Assembly: GCA_036397855.1 (NCBI GenBank)
Contig: DASWID010000193.1
Location: forward strand, 1 to 44,049
Source of the DNA: Thermodesulfobacteriota bacterium
GTDB taxonomy: Bacteria > Desulfobacterota_D > UBA1144 > Nemesobacterales > CSP1-2
Direction of reading: 5' to 3'
DNA length: 44,049 nt
Shown here: piece after piece, positions 9,481 through 17,995 of the stretch
Layout: each line of letters opens with the position of its first letter
Numbering within the stretch: the stretch's first letter is position 1
Program-made: the position numbers and the translations under genes
The notes under the pieces: model-generated
Told to the model about the DNA's origin: nothing
The model's database searches: none
What the model saw: the letters and a program-made list of their open reading frames with translations, nothing else

Positions 9481-9496
9481 TTTCCAATTTTGGAAA
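9481..9496. terminator. Weak hairpin between convergent fbp and aldolase genes
   Basis: TTTCCA (9481-9486) pairs with TGGAAA (9491-9496) across a four-base loop, and CTATTTC/GAAATAG (9468-9474, 9493-9499) gives an alternative pairing. It lies midway in the convergent gap. The stem is AU-rich and there is no clean T-run, so a terminator role is tentative. Confidence 0.25.
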
Positions 9497-9533
9497 TAGT
9501 GTTTAGTCTCTAATTTCACGATAATTGGAATTC

Positions 9534-10628
9534 TTAAGCTACCGTAATTTCTTTGCTCAGATACACATTCTGGACTGCGTTGAGTAGTTCTATTCCCTCA
9601 TTCATTGGCTTCTGAAAGGATTTCCTCCCGGTTATCAATCCCATTCCACCGGCCCTTTTATTAATTACTGCTGTATGCACTACTTCATAAAGATCATTTT
9701 TCCCGGATGCCCCCCCAGAGTTAATTAATCCCGAACGACCCATGTAACAATTAATTACCTGATAGCGATTCAAGTCAATTGGATGGTCAGAAGTAAGTTT
9801 TGTGTATACCCTTTCATCCGTTTTGCCGAAATTTAATGCTGTATAACCACCATTATTTTCGGCTAATTTTTGTTTAACTATGTCTGCTTCAATAGTAGCA
9901 CTCAAGTGATTTGCCTGCCCTGTTAAGTCGGCTGAAAGGTGATAATCAGCGTCCTTAGTTTTAAAAGCCGGGTTTCTTAGATAAGCCCAGAGAATTGTTA
10001 CCAAACCCAGAGTATGTGCGTAGCTAAATGCCTCGGTGATTTCCTGAATTTGGCGATGACTTTCGGGAGAACCATAATATATTGTTGCTCCTACGGAGAT
10101 AGCTCCCATCTGAAATGCTTGATCGACATTGGCAAAGAGTATCTGATCATAAATATTTGGGTATGAAAGGAGTTCGTTGTGATTGATTTTGACAATGAAC
10201 GGTATCTTGTGCGCATACCTTCTGGCAACTGATCCAAGTACACCTAATGTGGAAGCAACCGCGCTACATCCACCTTCGATTGCGAGTTTAACTATGTTTT
10301 CGGGATCAAAGTACATCGGGTTTGGCGCGAAAGAAGCACCTGCTGAATGCTCAATCCCTTGATCGACAGGTAGGATAGACAGATATCCGGTTCCCGCTAA
10401 CCGACCGCTGTTGAAAAGCAACTGCATATTTCTCAATACTGGGTTTGGTCTGTCGGAGGGGATCAAGACTTCATCTATAAAAGATGGTCCGGGCAGATGT
10501 AACTGGCCCTTTGGAATAGTTTTACACTTATGGTCTAAGAGATAACTGGCCTCATTACCCAATATTCCGACGATGCTATCTATGTTGTCGTTAACCGTTA
10601 TAGTTTGCTTTAATTTTGCCTTAGCCAT
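9534..10628 (-). CDS. fbaB: Class I fructose-bisphosphate aldolase, FbaB/DhnA type
   Basis: Cleaves fructose 1,6-bisphosphate into glyceraldehyde 3-phosphate and dihydroxyacetone phosphate, or runs in reverse, through a lysine Schiff base. The whole protein resembles E. coli FbaB, including [14 protein letters not shown] (the Schiff-base lysine is probably K252 in VKQK), [23 protein letters not shown] and [10 protein letters not shown]. At 364 residues it is slightly longer than the E. coli enzyme because of an N-terminal extension. An unusually G-rich GGTGGGGGG lies 7 bases upstream of ATG 10628. It follows pgk on the same strand after 183 bases, so it may have its own promoter. Confidence 0.93.
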   Translation of the reverse strand: MAKAKLKQTITVNDNIDSIVGILGNEASYLLDHKCKTIPKGQLHLPGPSFIDEVLIPSDRPNPVLRNMQLLFNSGRLAGTGYLSILPVDQGIEHSAGASFAPNPMYFDPENIVKLAIEGGCSAVASTLGVLGSVARRYAHKIPFIVKINHNELLSYPNIYDQILFANVDQAFQMGAISVGATIYYGSPESHRQIQEITEAFSYAHTLGLVTILWAYLRNPAFKTKDADYHLSADLTGQANHLSATIEADIVKQKLAENNGGYTALNFGKTDERVYTKLTSDHPIDLNRYQVINCYMGRSGLINSGGASGKNDLYEVVHTAVINKRAGGMGLITGRKSFQKPMNEGIELLNAVQNVYLSKEITVA

Positions 10629-10811
10629 TATTTGCCCCCCACCAATATTTTCTTATACAAATAAATAGTACATTACATGAAAAAAAATTCCATATTTAGG
10701 TTGTTCAAACAATTGGTAGGTGAAAAAAAGCGTCAGAAAAAATGAATAAAGTTATTGACTTAAGAATCTTAAAATATCATATCAGGTTGACTATGAACAT
10801 CATAGTTTGTA

Positions 10812-12041
10812 TCAATTTGTAACAGAATAAAGTAATCCCTTGTAATCATGCTTATCATTTAGGATTGAAATCCCCGGAAGCTCTTGGCCCCCTAAGAACT
10901 CTAGCAGTGCGCCTCCACCGGTTGAAATGTGCGTAATTTCTGAATCAAGAACCTCGGCTTTTCTTATTGCGGCTATGGTTTCACCGCCTCCCGCCACAGT
11001 TGTCGCTCCACGCCATGTAGCAAGAGCTACAGCTCGGGCAATGTGTGTGGTTCCCGCTGAAAAATCGTCAACTTCAAAAACTCCCAAGGGACCATTCCAG
11101 AAAATTACACCTTTTCCTTTTATGAAGGATGCATACTTTCCCACGGTTTTTGGCCCTATATCAAAACCATGAAGTTCTCCGGGTATTTCTTCATCAACCA
11201 CCATGCAGGTTTTTCTTTTTTCAAAACCCTCTGCAACAACGTGGTCAGTAGGCAGCAGTATTTTATCTCCGTAAATTTTTAAGGCTGTCTTTGCCCAGTC
11301 TAACATGTCGTCTTCAGTAATTGAACGTCCTACGTTAATACCCATGGCTTTGAGAAATGTGTAGGCTACTCCTCCACCAATTAAAACTCTATCTGCCTTT
11401 TCGAGGAGATTCTTAACAGCGTTGATCTTGTCCTTGATTTTTGCTCCACCAACTATGACTACAAATGGGTGGTCGGGAGTCTCTCGGATTGTCGTTAGGA
11501 ACCTCAATTCCTTATCTACTAGGAAACCTGCTAGTCTTAGGTCAAAGAAAGATGCCATTCCAAAGGTTGAGGCGTGCTTTCGATGGGAGGTGCCAAACGC
11601 ATCATTTACATATATGTCTGCCAGGGACGCTAGTCTCTTTGAAAATTTCTTATCATTTTCATCCTCTTCCTTATGGAATCTAAGATTATCCAGAAGTAAA
11701 ACGTTCCCTTTCTTGAGCTTATCTACCGTAGCGTTTACATCTTCACCAATTACCTTTCCCATAAATTTCACTGGCTTTCCCAAGAGTTCAGATAGCCTCA
11801 CTGAAATAGGCTTTAATGAAAGGCTTGATATTTCCATGCCCCTCGGTCTTCCAAGGTGAGAGCCAAGAATTACTTTTGCTCCTCTTTCAATCAAGAAATC
11901 AATCGTGGGTATTGCTCTTCTAATTCTGTAATCCTCACTGATTGCGCCATCTTTTATGGGAACGTTAAAATCCACCCTCACGAATACACGCTTGTTATCA
12001 AAGTCAGATTCTGATAGGTCGGAGATTACCAGCTTATCCAC
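10812..12041 (-). CDS. pgk: Phosphoglycerate kinase
   Basis: Interconverts 1,3-bisphosphoglycerate and 3-phosphoglycerate with ATP/ADP in the cytosol. The N-terminal substrate motif VFVRVDFNVPIKDG is clear, as are LGSHLGRP, the nucleotide-site GGAKIKDKI and the C-terminal STGGGALLEFLGG. At 409 residues it is complete. The start is GTG at 12041, whose first G is the last base of the gap stop codon (TAGTG). gap and pgk therefore overlap by one base and are probably translationally coupled. Confidence 0.96.
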   Translation of the reverse strand: MDKLVISDLSESDFDNKRVFVRVDFNVPIKDGAISEDYRIRRAIPTIDFLIERGAKVILGSHLGRPRGMEISSLSLKPISVRLSELLGKPVKFMGKVIGEDVNATVDKLKKGNVLLLDNLRFHKEEDENDKKFSKRLASLADIYVNDAFGTSHRKHASTFGMASFFDLRLAGFLVDKELRFLTTIRETPDHPFVVIVGGAKIKDKINAVKNLLEKADRVLIGGGVAYTFLKAMGINVGRSITEDDMLDWAKTALKIYGDKILLPTDHVVAEGFEKRKTCMVVDEEIPGELHGFDIGPKTVGKYASFIKGKGVIFWNGPLGVFEVDDFSAGTTHIARAVALATWRGATTVAGGGETIAAIRKAEVLDSEITHISTGGGALLEFLGGQELPGISILNDKHDYKGLLYSVTN

Positions 12042-13048
12042 TATTTGCTATGTCCTATGAACTGGATTAAGTCAACCACCCTCGATGAATATCCATATTC
12101 GTTGTCGTACCAACCCATGACTTTAACAAGGTTACTATCTACAACACTGGTGAGTGGTGAATCGAAGATCGCAGAGTGTGGATCGCCAATGAAGTCTGCT
12201 GAGACTAGTTCTTGGTCGACGTACCGTAAATAACCTTTAAGTTCTTCGGCAGATGCCTTCTTAAATTTTTCGTTGACTTCCTCGACCGAGGTAGTTTTTC
12301 CCACTTCACAACTAAAATCAACCATTGAAACGTCGGCTGTTGGCACCCTCATTGCAACTGCACTAAGCTTTCCCTTTAGTTCGGGGAATATCAACTCAAT
12401 AGCCTTTGCGGCGCCAGTACTCGTCGGTATTATGGATAATGCAGCCGCGCGCGCTCTTCTTAGGTCCTTATGCGGGGCGTCCAAGATTCTCTGGTCATTG
12501 GTGTATGAATGTATTGTTGACATCTCACCTCTCTTTATTCGGAAATTATCATGGAGAACTTTTACGAGCATCCCGAAGCAGTTAGTCGTGCATGATGCGT
12601 TCGATATTATGTTATGTTTTGAATGATCATATAGATGGTGATTCGCACCCATGACCGTTGTAAAATCAACTTCACCGCTTGCGGGAGCAGTGATTATTAC
12701 CTTCTTCACAGAACCGCCAAGATGAGCTGATGCGGCCTCCTTTGTCCTAAAAATTCCGCTCGCCTCTGCAACTAATTCCGTTCCAACATCCTCCCAAGGG
12801 ATGTTCGCGGGATCCCTTTCTGTAAAGACTCTTATGTTATTCCCATCGACTATTATATGACCGTTTTCAGTTTTGACTTCTCCCTTATACGGGCCAAAAA
12901 TCGAGTCATATTTAAAAAGGTGGGACAGGACCTTACCATCGGTTATATCATTAATACCAACAAATTCTATATCCTTCCTTTGAAGGCCTATTCTGAGAAT
13001 GTGTCTACCGATCCTTCCAAAACCATTTATGCCTACCTTAATCGACAT
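12041..13048 (-). CDS. gap: Glyceraldehyde-3-phosphate dehydrogenase, type I
   Basis: Oxidises glyceraldehyde 3-phosphate to 1,3-bisphosphoglycerate with NAD(P)+, or runs in reverse. The Rossmann motif GINGFGRIGRH is at residues 7-17. The catalytic cysteine is C153 in SNASCTTNC. Asp at position 34 after the second beta strand (GINDITD) suggests NAD preference over NADP, though this is an inference. At 335 residues it is full length. A strong GGAGGA (13057-13062) lies eight bases upstream of ATG 13048. It is the first gene of the gap-pgk pair and is divergent from argC. Confidence 0.96.
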   Translation of the reverse strand: MSIKVGINGFGRIGRHILRIGLQRKDIEFVGINDITDGKVLSHLFKYDSIFGPYKGEVKTENGHIIVDGNNIRVFTERDPANIPWEDVGTELVAEASGIFRTKEAASAHLGGSVKKVIITAPASGEVDFTTVMGANHHLYDHSKHNIISNASCTTNCFGMLVKVLHDNFRIKRGEMSTIHSYTNDQRILDAPHKDLRRARAAALSIIPTSTGAAKAIELIFPELKGKLSAVAMRVPTADVSMVDFSCEVGKTTSVEEVNEKFKKASAEELKGYLRYVDQELVSADFIGDPHSAIFDSPLTSVVDSNLVKVMGWYDNEYGYSSRVVDLIQFIGHSK

Positions 13049-13090
13049 TGTGAAATTCCTCCGATAACCAATCGATAATCACTAAAATAC

Positions 13091-13129
13091 CCTTGGATAC
13101 AAGGTACCTTTTCATGACATTTGAGTCAA
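13091..13129 (-). promoter_or_regulatory. Candidate gap-pgk promoter with overlapping short palindrome
   Basis: On the minus strand TTGACT (13124-13129) and TACCTT (13101-13106) are 17 bases apart, placed 53-81 bases upstream of the gap start. The -35 box is good, the -10 box poor. A short palindrome, CCTTG-GATA-CAAGG (13091-13104), overlaps the -10 box and could be an operator for a sugar-phosphate regulator; that is speculation. Confidence 0.35.
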
Positions 13130-13226
13130 GATTTTCAGTGAATTTTTGAGTTTGTGCCGTCCGTACGCTTTCTGGAGAAATAATCAAACTTGTAATTGTA
13201 ATAATTTCCAGATATTTTCACTTCGC

Positions 13227-14267
13227 ATGGACAAGAAAAAGGTTGCTGTGCTCGGAGCAAGTGGGTATACGGGTAGCGAACTGTTGCGCTTTCTACTGAT
13301 TCACCCAAATATTGAGATAACATACTTAACGGCGGATAAACACTCGGGCAGGAAGATTTCGGATGTTTTTCCGCATTTGACGGGGTTAATTGATCTAGAA
13401 CTTCAGCCTCTCGATCTCAACTTAATTCCACAAGACCTGGATTTTGTTTTTTGTGCACTTCCGCATGGCAAGTCTGCGTCAATCATTAAGGAGTTGTTAA
13501 GCAGAGGGCTCAATATCGTGGATTTAGGGGCAGACTTCAGGCTCAGTCACGAGAATTATAGGAAATGGTATGGTGATCATCCTTGTCCGGAGCTCCTACC
13601 GCAAGCTGTCTATGGAATTTCTGAGCTGAATAAGGCTGAGATTGCCAGGGCAAGGCTTATAGCTAACCCAGGTTGTTATCCTGAGTCCGCAATCCTGGGT
13701 ATAGCACCGGTACTTAAAAACAAATTAATAGAGGATGACTCCATAATCATAGATTCCAAATCGGGTGTTTCGGGTGCTGGCAGGTCCCCTGATTTAGCAT
13801 ATCACTTTTGCGAGGTTAATGAGGGTGTCAGAGCATATAAGATTGGGGAGCATCGTCACAAACCAGAAATAGATGAAGTCTTATCGAAATATTCAGGACT
13901 TGATATTGAGGTTACATTTACACCTCATTTAATTCCAATGGATAGGGGAATACTTTCGACTATCTATGTAAGACTCAAAGAAGAGGTTACTACAAAAGAG
14001 TTGTTAGACATTTATGGCAATTTCTATGATGGTCAAAGATTTATAAGGATCAGAAACGAAAACAATTATCCAGCGACTGGCGAGGTGAGGGGATCTAACT
14101 TCTGTGATATTGGAATTAAATCAAATCCGATGAACAAGACGGCTATTATTATTTCTGTTATAGATAATCTGGTTAAAGGAGCATCCGGTCAGGCCATTCA
14201 AAATATGAACGTTATGATGGAATTTGAAGAATCACTGGGGCTTGATTTCCCGCCGGTTTTTCCGTAG
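13227..14267 (+). CDS. argC: N-acetyl-gamma-glutamyl-phosphate reductase
   Basis: Reduces N-acetyl-glutamyl phosphate to the semialdehyde with NADPH, third step of arginine synthesis. The nucleotide loop LGASGYTGSELLR begins at residue 9 and the catalytic cysteine is C150 in ANPGCYPE. At 346 residues it matches the common long form. I use ATG 13227, which gives MDKKKVAVLGASGYTG; the open frame runs 81 bases further upstream, but those residues do not fit the family. It is a stand-alone arg gene here, divergent from gap and convergent with nifS. Confidence 0.94.
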   Translation: MDKKKVAVLGASGYTGSELLRFLLIHPNIEITYLTADKHSGRKISDVFPHLTGLIDLELQPLDLNLIPQDLDFVFCALPHGKSASIIKELLSRGLNIVDLGADFRLSHENYRKWYGDHPCPELLPQAVYGISELNKAEIARARLIANPGCYPESAILGIAPVLKNKLIEDDSIIIDSKSGVSGAGRSPDLAYHFCEVNEGVRAYKIGEHRHKPEIDEVLSKYSGLDIEVTFTPHLIPMDRGILSTIYVRLKEEVTTKELLDIYGNFYDGQRFIRIRNENNYPATGEVRGSNFCDIGIKSNPMNKTAIIISVIDNLVKGASGQAIQNMNVMMEFEESLGLDFPPVFP

Positions 14268-14446
14268 GGAGTCAGTGCAAGTTGTCGAGTTGACCAAAGT
14301 TATAGGGTAACTCATTTTGGGCTCATTTTATTGTCGATTAGCGGTAATGGATTATGCCTCGTGGTGGAGTAATGATAAATTTCAGGTTGGGGGATGGTGG
14401 TTATGTCGTTCTGAATTCGTTTCAGACTCTGAGCTCTGATTTACTT

Positions 14447-15634
14447 CTAGGCACTTATCTTTTTAACTAGCTCACTCTTTTTAACTTGTCTTATCCTCTC
14501 CACAATCCGGGGCAGAACCTCAAGAACCCTGTCAACATCCTTCTCTTCATTAAACCTACCAAAGCTGAATCTAATCGACGACGACGCTTGTTGCTTGGAT
14601 AAACCCATAGCGAGGAGAACGTGGGATGGATCAACATTTCCTTCAGAGCATGCAGAACCTGTCGATACAGCTATTCCTTCTAAGTCAAGGTTGATGACCA
14701 GTGACTCTCCCTCCACGTCTTCAAAACTTAGATTTAGTGTGTTAGGAAGCCTTTTCTCAGGATGACCATTTAGCTTTAGACAATCGATTTTATCTGTAAT
14801 TCCGTTATGAAGTCTATCTCTCATCCCCTTTATCCTGACTTCTGACTTCTGACTCTTCAGTTCTTCTTTAACAATCTCGCATGCCTTTCCGAACCCCACA
14901 ATCGCCGGTACATTCTCAGTACCAGAACGCCTTCCTCTCTCCTGTCCTCCGCCGTGAATAAATGGATCTATTCTTAGCCCGGTTTTTATGTATATTGCAC
15001 CAACACCTTTGGGTCCGTAGATTTTGTGGGATGATACCGAAAGCATATCGACAGAGATATCATTCAAGTTAATATCCATCTTCCCAAGTGCTTGTATTGC
15101 ATCGGTGTGAAAAATGATTCCTTTTTCCTTGACTAAAGCTGCAATTTCATTGATTGGCATTACCACACCGGTTTCGTTGTTGGCGAACATTACTGAGACA
15201 AGAATAGTTTCGTCTGTTATCGATTCTCGAAGCTCATCCAGATCAATGAGGCCATGGTGATCTACCCCAAGAAGGGTTAGTTTGAAACCATGATTGCCCA
15301 GGAACCTAAAGGTTTCAAGGATTGATGCATGTTCAATCTCCGTAGTAATTAAATGGTTGCCCTTCTCTTTTAGGGCAAACGCCGCTCCAATTATTGCAGA
15401 ATTGTTGCTCTCGCTTCCGCCTGATGTAAAAACAATCTCTTTAGGCTTTGTACGGATGAGCTCCGAAACCCGCTCCCTAGACTCATCCAGTGCCGCCTTT
15501 GCCTTGCTTCCATACGAGTGTATGCTTGAAGGGTTGCCATAATACTCTCGCATGTAAGGAATCATCGATTCCAGGGCGCGGGGATCCATCGGCGTTGTTG
15601 CATTATAGTCAAGGTAAATAAGGCTCATCTTCAC
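14447..15634 (-). CDS. Cysteine desulfurase, NifS/IscS type
   Basis: A PLP enzyme that takes sulfur from L-cysteine as a persulfide for Fe-S clusters, tRNA thiolation or cofactors. The PLP lysine is K204 in [10 protein letters not shown]. The persulfide cysteine is C329 in [10 protein letters not shown] on the long loop of group I enzymes. The start is taken as GTG 15634, which overlaps the cysE stop (GTGA); ATG 15628 two codons in is an alternative. Tandem heptamers at 14835-14855 encode the unusual stretch [12 protein letters not shown] before the conserved MRDRL, about two residues longer than typical IscS. No iscU/nifU is in the window. cysE directly upstream supplies the pathway to its substrate. 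Confidence 0.92.
   Translation of the reverse strand: MKMSLIYLDYNATTPMDPRALESMIPYMREYYGNPSSIHSYGSKAKAALDESRERVSELIRTKPKEIVFTSGGSESNNSAIIGAAFALKEKGNHLITTEIEHASILETFRFLGNHGFKLTLLGVDHHGLIDLDELRESITDETILVSVMFANNETGVVMPINEIAALVKEKGIIFHTDAIQALGKMDINLNDISVDMLSVSSHKIYGPKGVGAIYIKTGLRIDPFIHGGGQERGRRSGTENVPAIVGFGKACEIVKEELKSQKSEVRIKGMRDRLHNGITDKIDCLKLNGHPEKRLPNTLNLSFEDVEGESLVINLDLEGIAVSTGSACSEGNVDPSHVLLAMGLSKQQASSSIRFSFGRFNEEKDVDRVLEVLPRIVERIRQVKKSELVKKISA
14835..14855. repeat. Three tandem heptamers inside the nifS-like gene
   Basis: On the plus strand ctgactt, ctgactt and ctgactc lie end to end, within the desulfurase coding sequence and in frame. They encode part of a variable surface helix, around residues 260-267. 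Repeats of this kind can gain or lose copies by slippage; a change of one copy would shift the frame. Confidence 0.6.
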
Positions 15635-16326
15635 TTTGTTTTGACAATCTTTAAGATCCTGTTTTCTTCTTTAGTTTCTTTAAGTTCGTTTTCTAAAGTT
15701 CTAATTCTTTCTTCAAGGTTGTTTACTTGTTCTACCAGCGATTGCAACATAAGTGCTTCCGGGTCTGGCAATTTATTGTGCTCAAGCCCTGAATAAACCG
15801 GAAATTCTTCCTTTGTGACTATTTTCCCGGGGATTCCGACGACCGTAGCATTTGGAGGTACGTCTTTGATTACAACGGAGTTTGCTCCGATTTTACTGTT
15901 ATTCCCAATCTTGAGTGGACCTAAAATTTTTGCGCCTGCGCCAATAGTAACATTATTTTCAATCGTTGGATGACGCTTTCCCCTGGTGAAGCTGGTACCG
16001 CCAAGAGTAACTCCGTGATATATAGTCACGTTGTCTCCAATCTCAGACGTTTCTCCTATCACAACGCCCATCCCATGGTCGATAAAGAAGCTATTCCCGA
16101 TTTTCGCGCCGGGATGTATCTCAATACCCGTGGTAAATCTAGATAGATGCGATAAGCATTTGCCGATCAGTTTCATTCTTTTTTGCCAAAGCCGATGTGC
16201 TAAGCGATGAAAAAATATTGCTTGAAATCCGGAGCATGTGAATATGACTTCCAATTTAGTCCTTGCGGCTGGATCCCTTTCAAATACTGCCCTAAAATCC
16301 GATTTGATTTCTCTGATAATCCCCAT
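15631..16326 (-). CDS. cysE: Serine O-acetyltransferase
   Basis: Acetylates L-serine with acetyl-CoA, the first committed step of cysteine synthesis. The left-handed beta-helix hexapeptide repeats run from about residue 75 to 170. They include [18 protein letters not shown] and [10 protein letters not shown], which hold the active-site histidines. The short N-terminal domain and the C-terminal coiled coil ([19 protein letters not shown] region) resemble the epsC/cysE form of many bacteria. AGGA precedes ATG 16326 by about 7 bases. The stop overlaps the nifS start by four bases, so the two are likely translationally coupled. cysK is not nearby. Confidence 0.93.
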   Translation of the reverse strand: MGIIREIKSDFRAVFERDPAARTKLEVIFTCSGFQAIFFHRLAHRLWQKRMKLIGKCLSHLSRFTTGIEIHPGAKIGNSFFIDHGMGVVIGETSEIGDNVTIYHGVTLGGTSFTRGKRHPTIENNVTIGAGAKILGPLKIGNNSKIGANSVVIKDVPPNATVVGIPGKIVTKEEFPVYSGLEHNKLPDPEALMLQSLVEQVNNLEERIRTLENELKETKEENRILKIVKTK

Positions 16327-16387
16327 ATCGTATCCTGTGAATAAAAATAAGAAACAAAGGAATGCAAGTCAAGGTGGCAAGGGGTGA

Positions 16388-17071
16388 CTACATGATATCC
16401 GGTCTATTCGTAACTATTCCATTTATTCCTAGATCTTTCATCCATTGAGCCCTTTTTTCGCTGTCTACAACCCGGGTAAATAAAAAAAGACCACTCCTCT
16501 GTGCTTCTTTCACCAGGCCTTTACTGATGAAGACGTGAAATGGTGCAATAGCATCGGCGAGAGATTCCCTGCCGGAATTTATTGAAGTACAGGAGAAAAC
16601 CGTGATTAGACAGGTTCTTATACCGCCTTCCAGAGTTTTCACGTTTTTGAGGAATTCCCGGTTCCTAGATATAATGAATACGTCATCTAACAGATTATAT
16701 TCTTTGATCAGGTTTATAGCCTTTTTCCCCGTTCCTCGCTCCTTTATTTCAATCGCGAATTTTGTTTTTTTTACGCCAACTTCGATTACTTCTTTTAAGG
16801 TTGGTATCTTTTCACCTTTTCCGGCATCGAGTTTCTTTAGTTCCGCGAGTGTCATATCTTTAACATAACCACGTCCGTTTGTAGTCCTATCGACAGTACT
16901 ATCATGAATAACCACAAGATGCCCGTCTTTAGACATCCTGACATCGAGTTCTATCATATCGGCTTTCATGTCAAACGCCAGTATAAATGATCGAAGAGTA
17001 TTTTCGTGTTCATATGCGCTCGCACCGCGATGGGCTATCTTGAAGAATTTATGTTGGAGTGAATAATTCAT
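16388..17071 (-). CDS. Glycerophosphodiester phosphodiesterase
   Basis: Hydrolyses glycerophosphodiesters (from lipid turnover) to glycerol 3-phosphate and an alcohol. Motifs: HRGASAYEHENT at residues 14-25, with catalytic H14 and R15; ELDVRMSKDG at 41-50, with metal ligands E41 and D43; and the second catalytic H56 in VIHDSTVDRTTNGRG. The family end motif GINGIVTNRPDIM is present. At 227 residues with no signal peptide, it is the short cytosolic UgpQ-like form. It lies 61 bases upstream of cysE on the same strand, possibly in one transcript. It is divergent from the UbiA-family gene. Confidence 0.9.
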   Translation of the reverse strand: MNYSLQHKFFKIAHRGASAYEHENTLRSFILAFDMKADMIELDVRMSKDGHLVVIHDSTVDRTTNGRGYVKDMTLAELKKLDAGKGEKIPTLKEVIEVGVKKTKFAIEIKERGTGKKAINLIKEYNLLDDVFIISRNREFLKNVKTLEGGIRTCLITVFSCTSINSGRESLADAIAPFHVFISKGLVKEAQRSGLFLFTRVVDSEKRAQWMKDLGINGIVTNRPDIM

Positions 17072-17137
17072 ATGTTATAAGCAAAGAGTGTTAAGAATCG
17101 TTGTCATAGGATCAATAATTAGTAGAATGATAGCTCT

Positions 17138-17995
17138 ATGAAGTGTTCGTTTAAAACCTATTTTCTTGTTCTCAGGACACATCAATGGGTAAAAAATCTA
17201 TTGGTTCTTGCTCCTCCCTTTTTTGGCGATGTGTTGTTTTCAAATCTTGACATTTTTTTAATGATGGTTCAAGCATTCATAGCCTTTTCTTTTGCCTCTT
17301 CCACCGTTTATATAATAAACGATATTTTCGATAAGCAAGAGGACATTGCTCATCCTGCTAAGAAATTTCGCCCAATTGCTTCGGATACGCTAGATAATAG
17401 ATCTGCATTAATTTTGGCCTGTTTGACATTTATCGTATCGATAGTGCTCTCACTAAGTTTCGATAAATCTTTTATCTTTTTTCTTATAGTCTATCTTTTT
17501 CTTAACATTGCGTACTCGCTGTTTCTTCAGTACATGGTGTTCGTTGATGCCGTCAGCATTGCTATCGGTTTCTTGCTGAGGGTTGAGGCCGGAGGAGCTG
17601 CTTCTTCGGTTAATGTCTCATCGTGGCTTATAATCATGACCGTAATACTCTCTCTACTCCTCGCATTTGGAAAGAGGCGTTTTGAGCTTGGATCGCAAGA
17701 AGGAGAAAATAGATTCAGGGAGGTTCTAGCACGATACAAGGCGGTGCATCTTGATCTGATTTTGGTATTCCTCGGGATAGCTGCAATCGTTTCCTATTCT
17801 CTCTATTCTTTTAGCAGGGGGACTTGGGGGTTTTTGATGACAATTCCGTTCGTATGCTTTGGCGTCATCCGTTACCTGTATTTGGTAAAAACTTTGAAAA
17901 TGGGTGATCCCACAGAGTCCTTTTTCAATGACAAATGGCTATTGGTTTGTGTTTTAATTTGGTTTTTGATTACTTTTATCATCATTTATATTTAG
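17138..17995 (+). CDS. Decaprenyl-phosphate phosphoribosyltransferase-like UbiA-family protein
   Basis: An integral membrane prenyltransferase. The opening RTHQWVKNLLVLAPPFFGD and the aspartate motif NDIFDKQEDIAHPAKKFRP fit the subgroup that transfers 5-phosphoribosyl from PRPP to a polyprenyl phosphate (Rv3806c type), rather than quinone-ring prenylation. About nine hydrophobic helices span its 285 residues. The product family feeds arabinose- or ribose-containing surface glycans. The epimerase partners (DprE1/DprE2) and a PRPP-phosphatase are not in the window. Its 3' end overlaps the convergent Tmtc-like gene by 42 bases. The exact substrate is inferred. Confidence 0.8.
   Translation: MKCSFKTYFLVLRTHQWVKNLLVLAPPFFGDVLFSNLDIFLMMVQAFIAFSFASSTVYIINDIFDKQEDIAHPAKKFRPIASDTLDNRSALILACLTFIVSIVLSLSFDKSFIFFLIVYLFLNIAYSLFLQYMVFVDAVSIAIGFLLRVEAGGAASSVNVSSWLIIMTVILSLLLAFGKRRFELGSQEGENRFREVLARYKAVHLDLILVFLGIAAIVSYSLYSFSRGTWGFLMTIPFVCFGVIRYLYLVKTLKMGDPTESFFNDKWLLVCVLIWFLITFIIIYI

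Noticed and set aside
13146-13226. Upstream extension of argC by 27 codons
   Set aside because: The residues do not fit the family, while ATG 13227 begins the conserved nucleotide-binding N-terminus directly.
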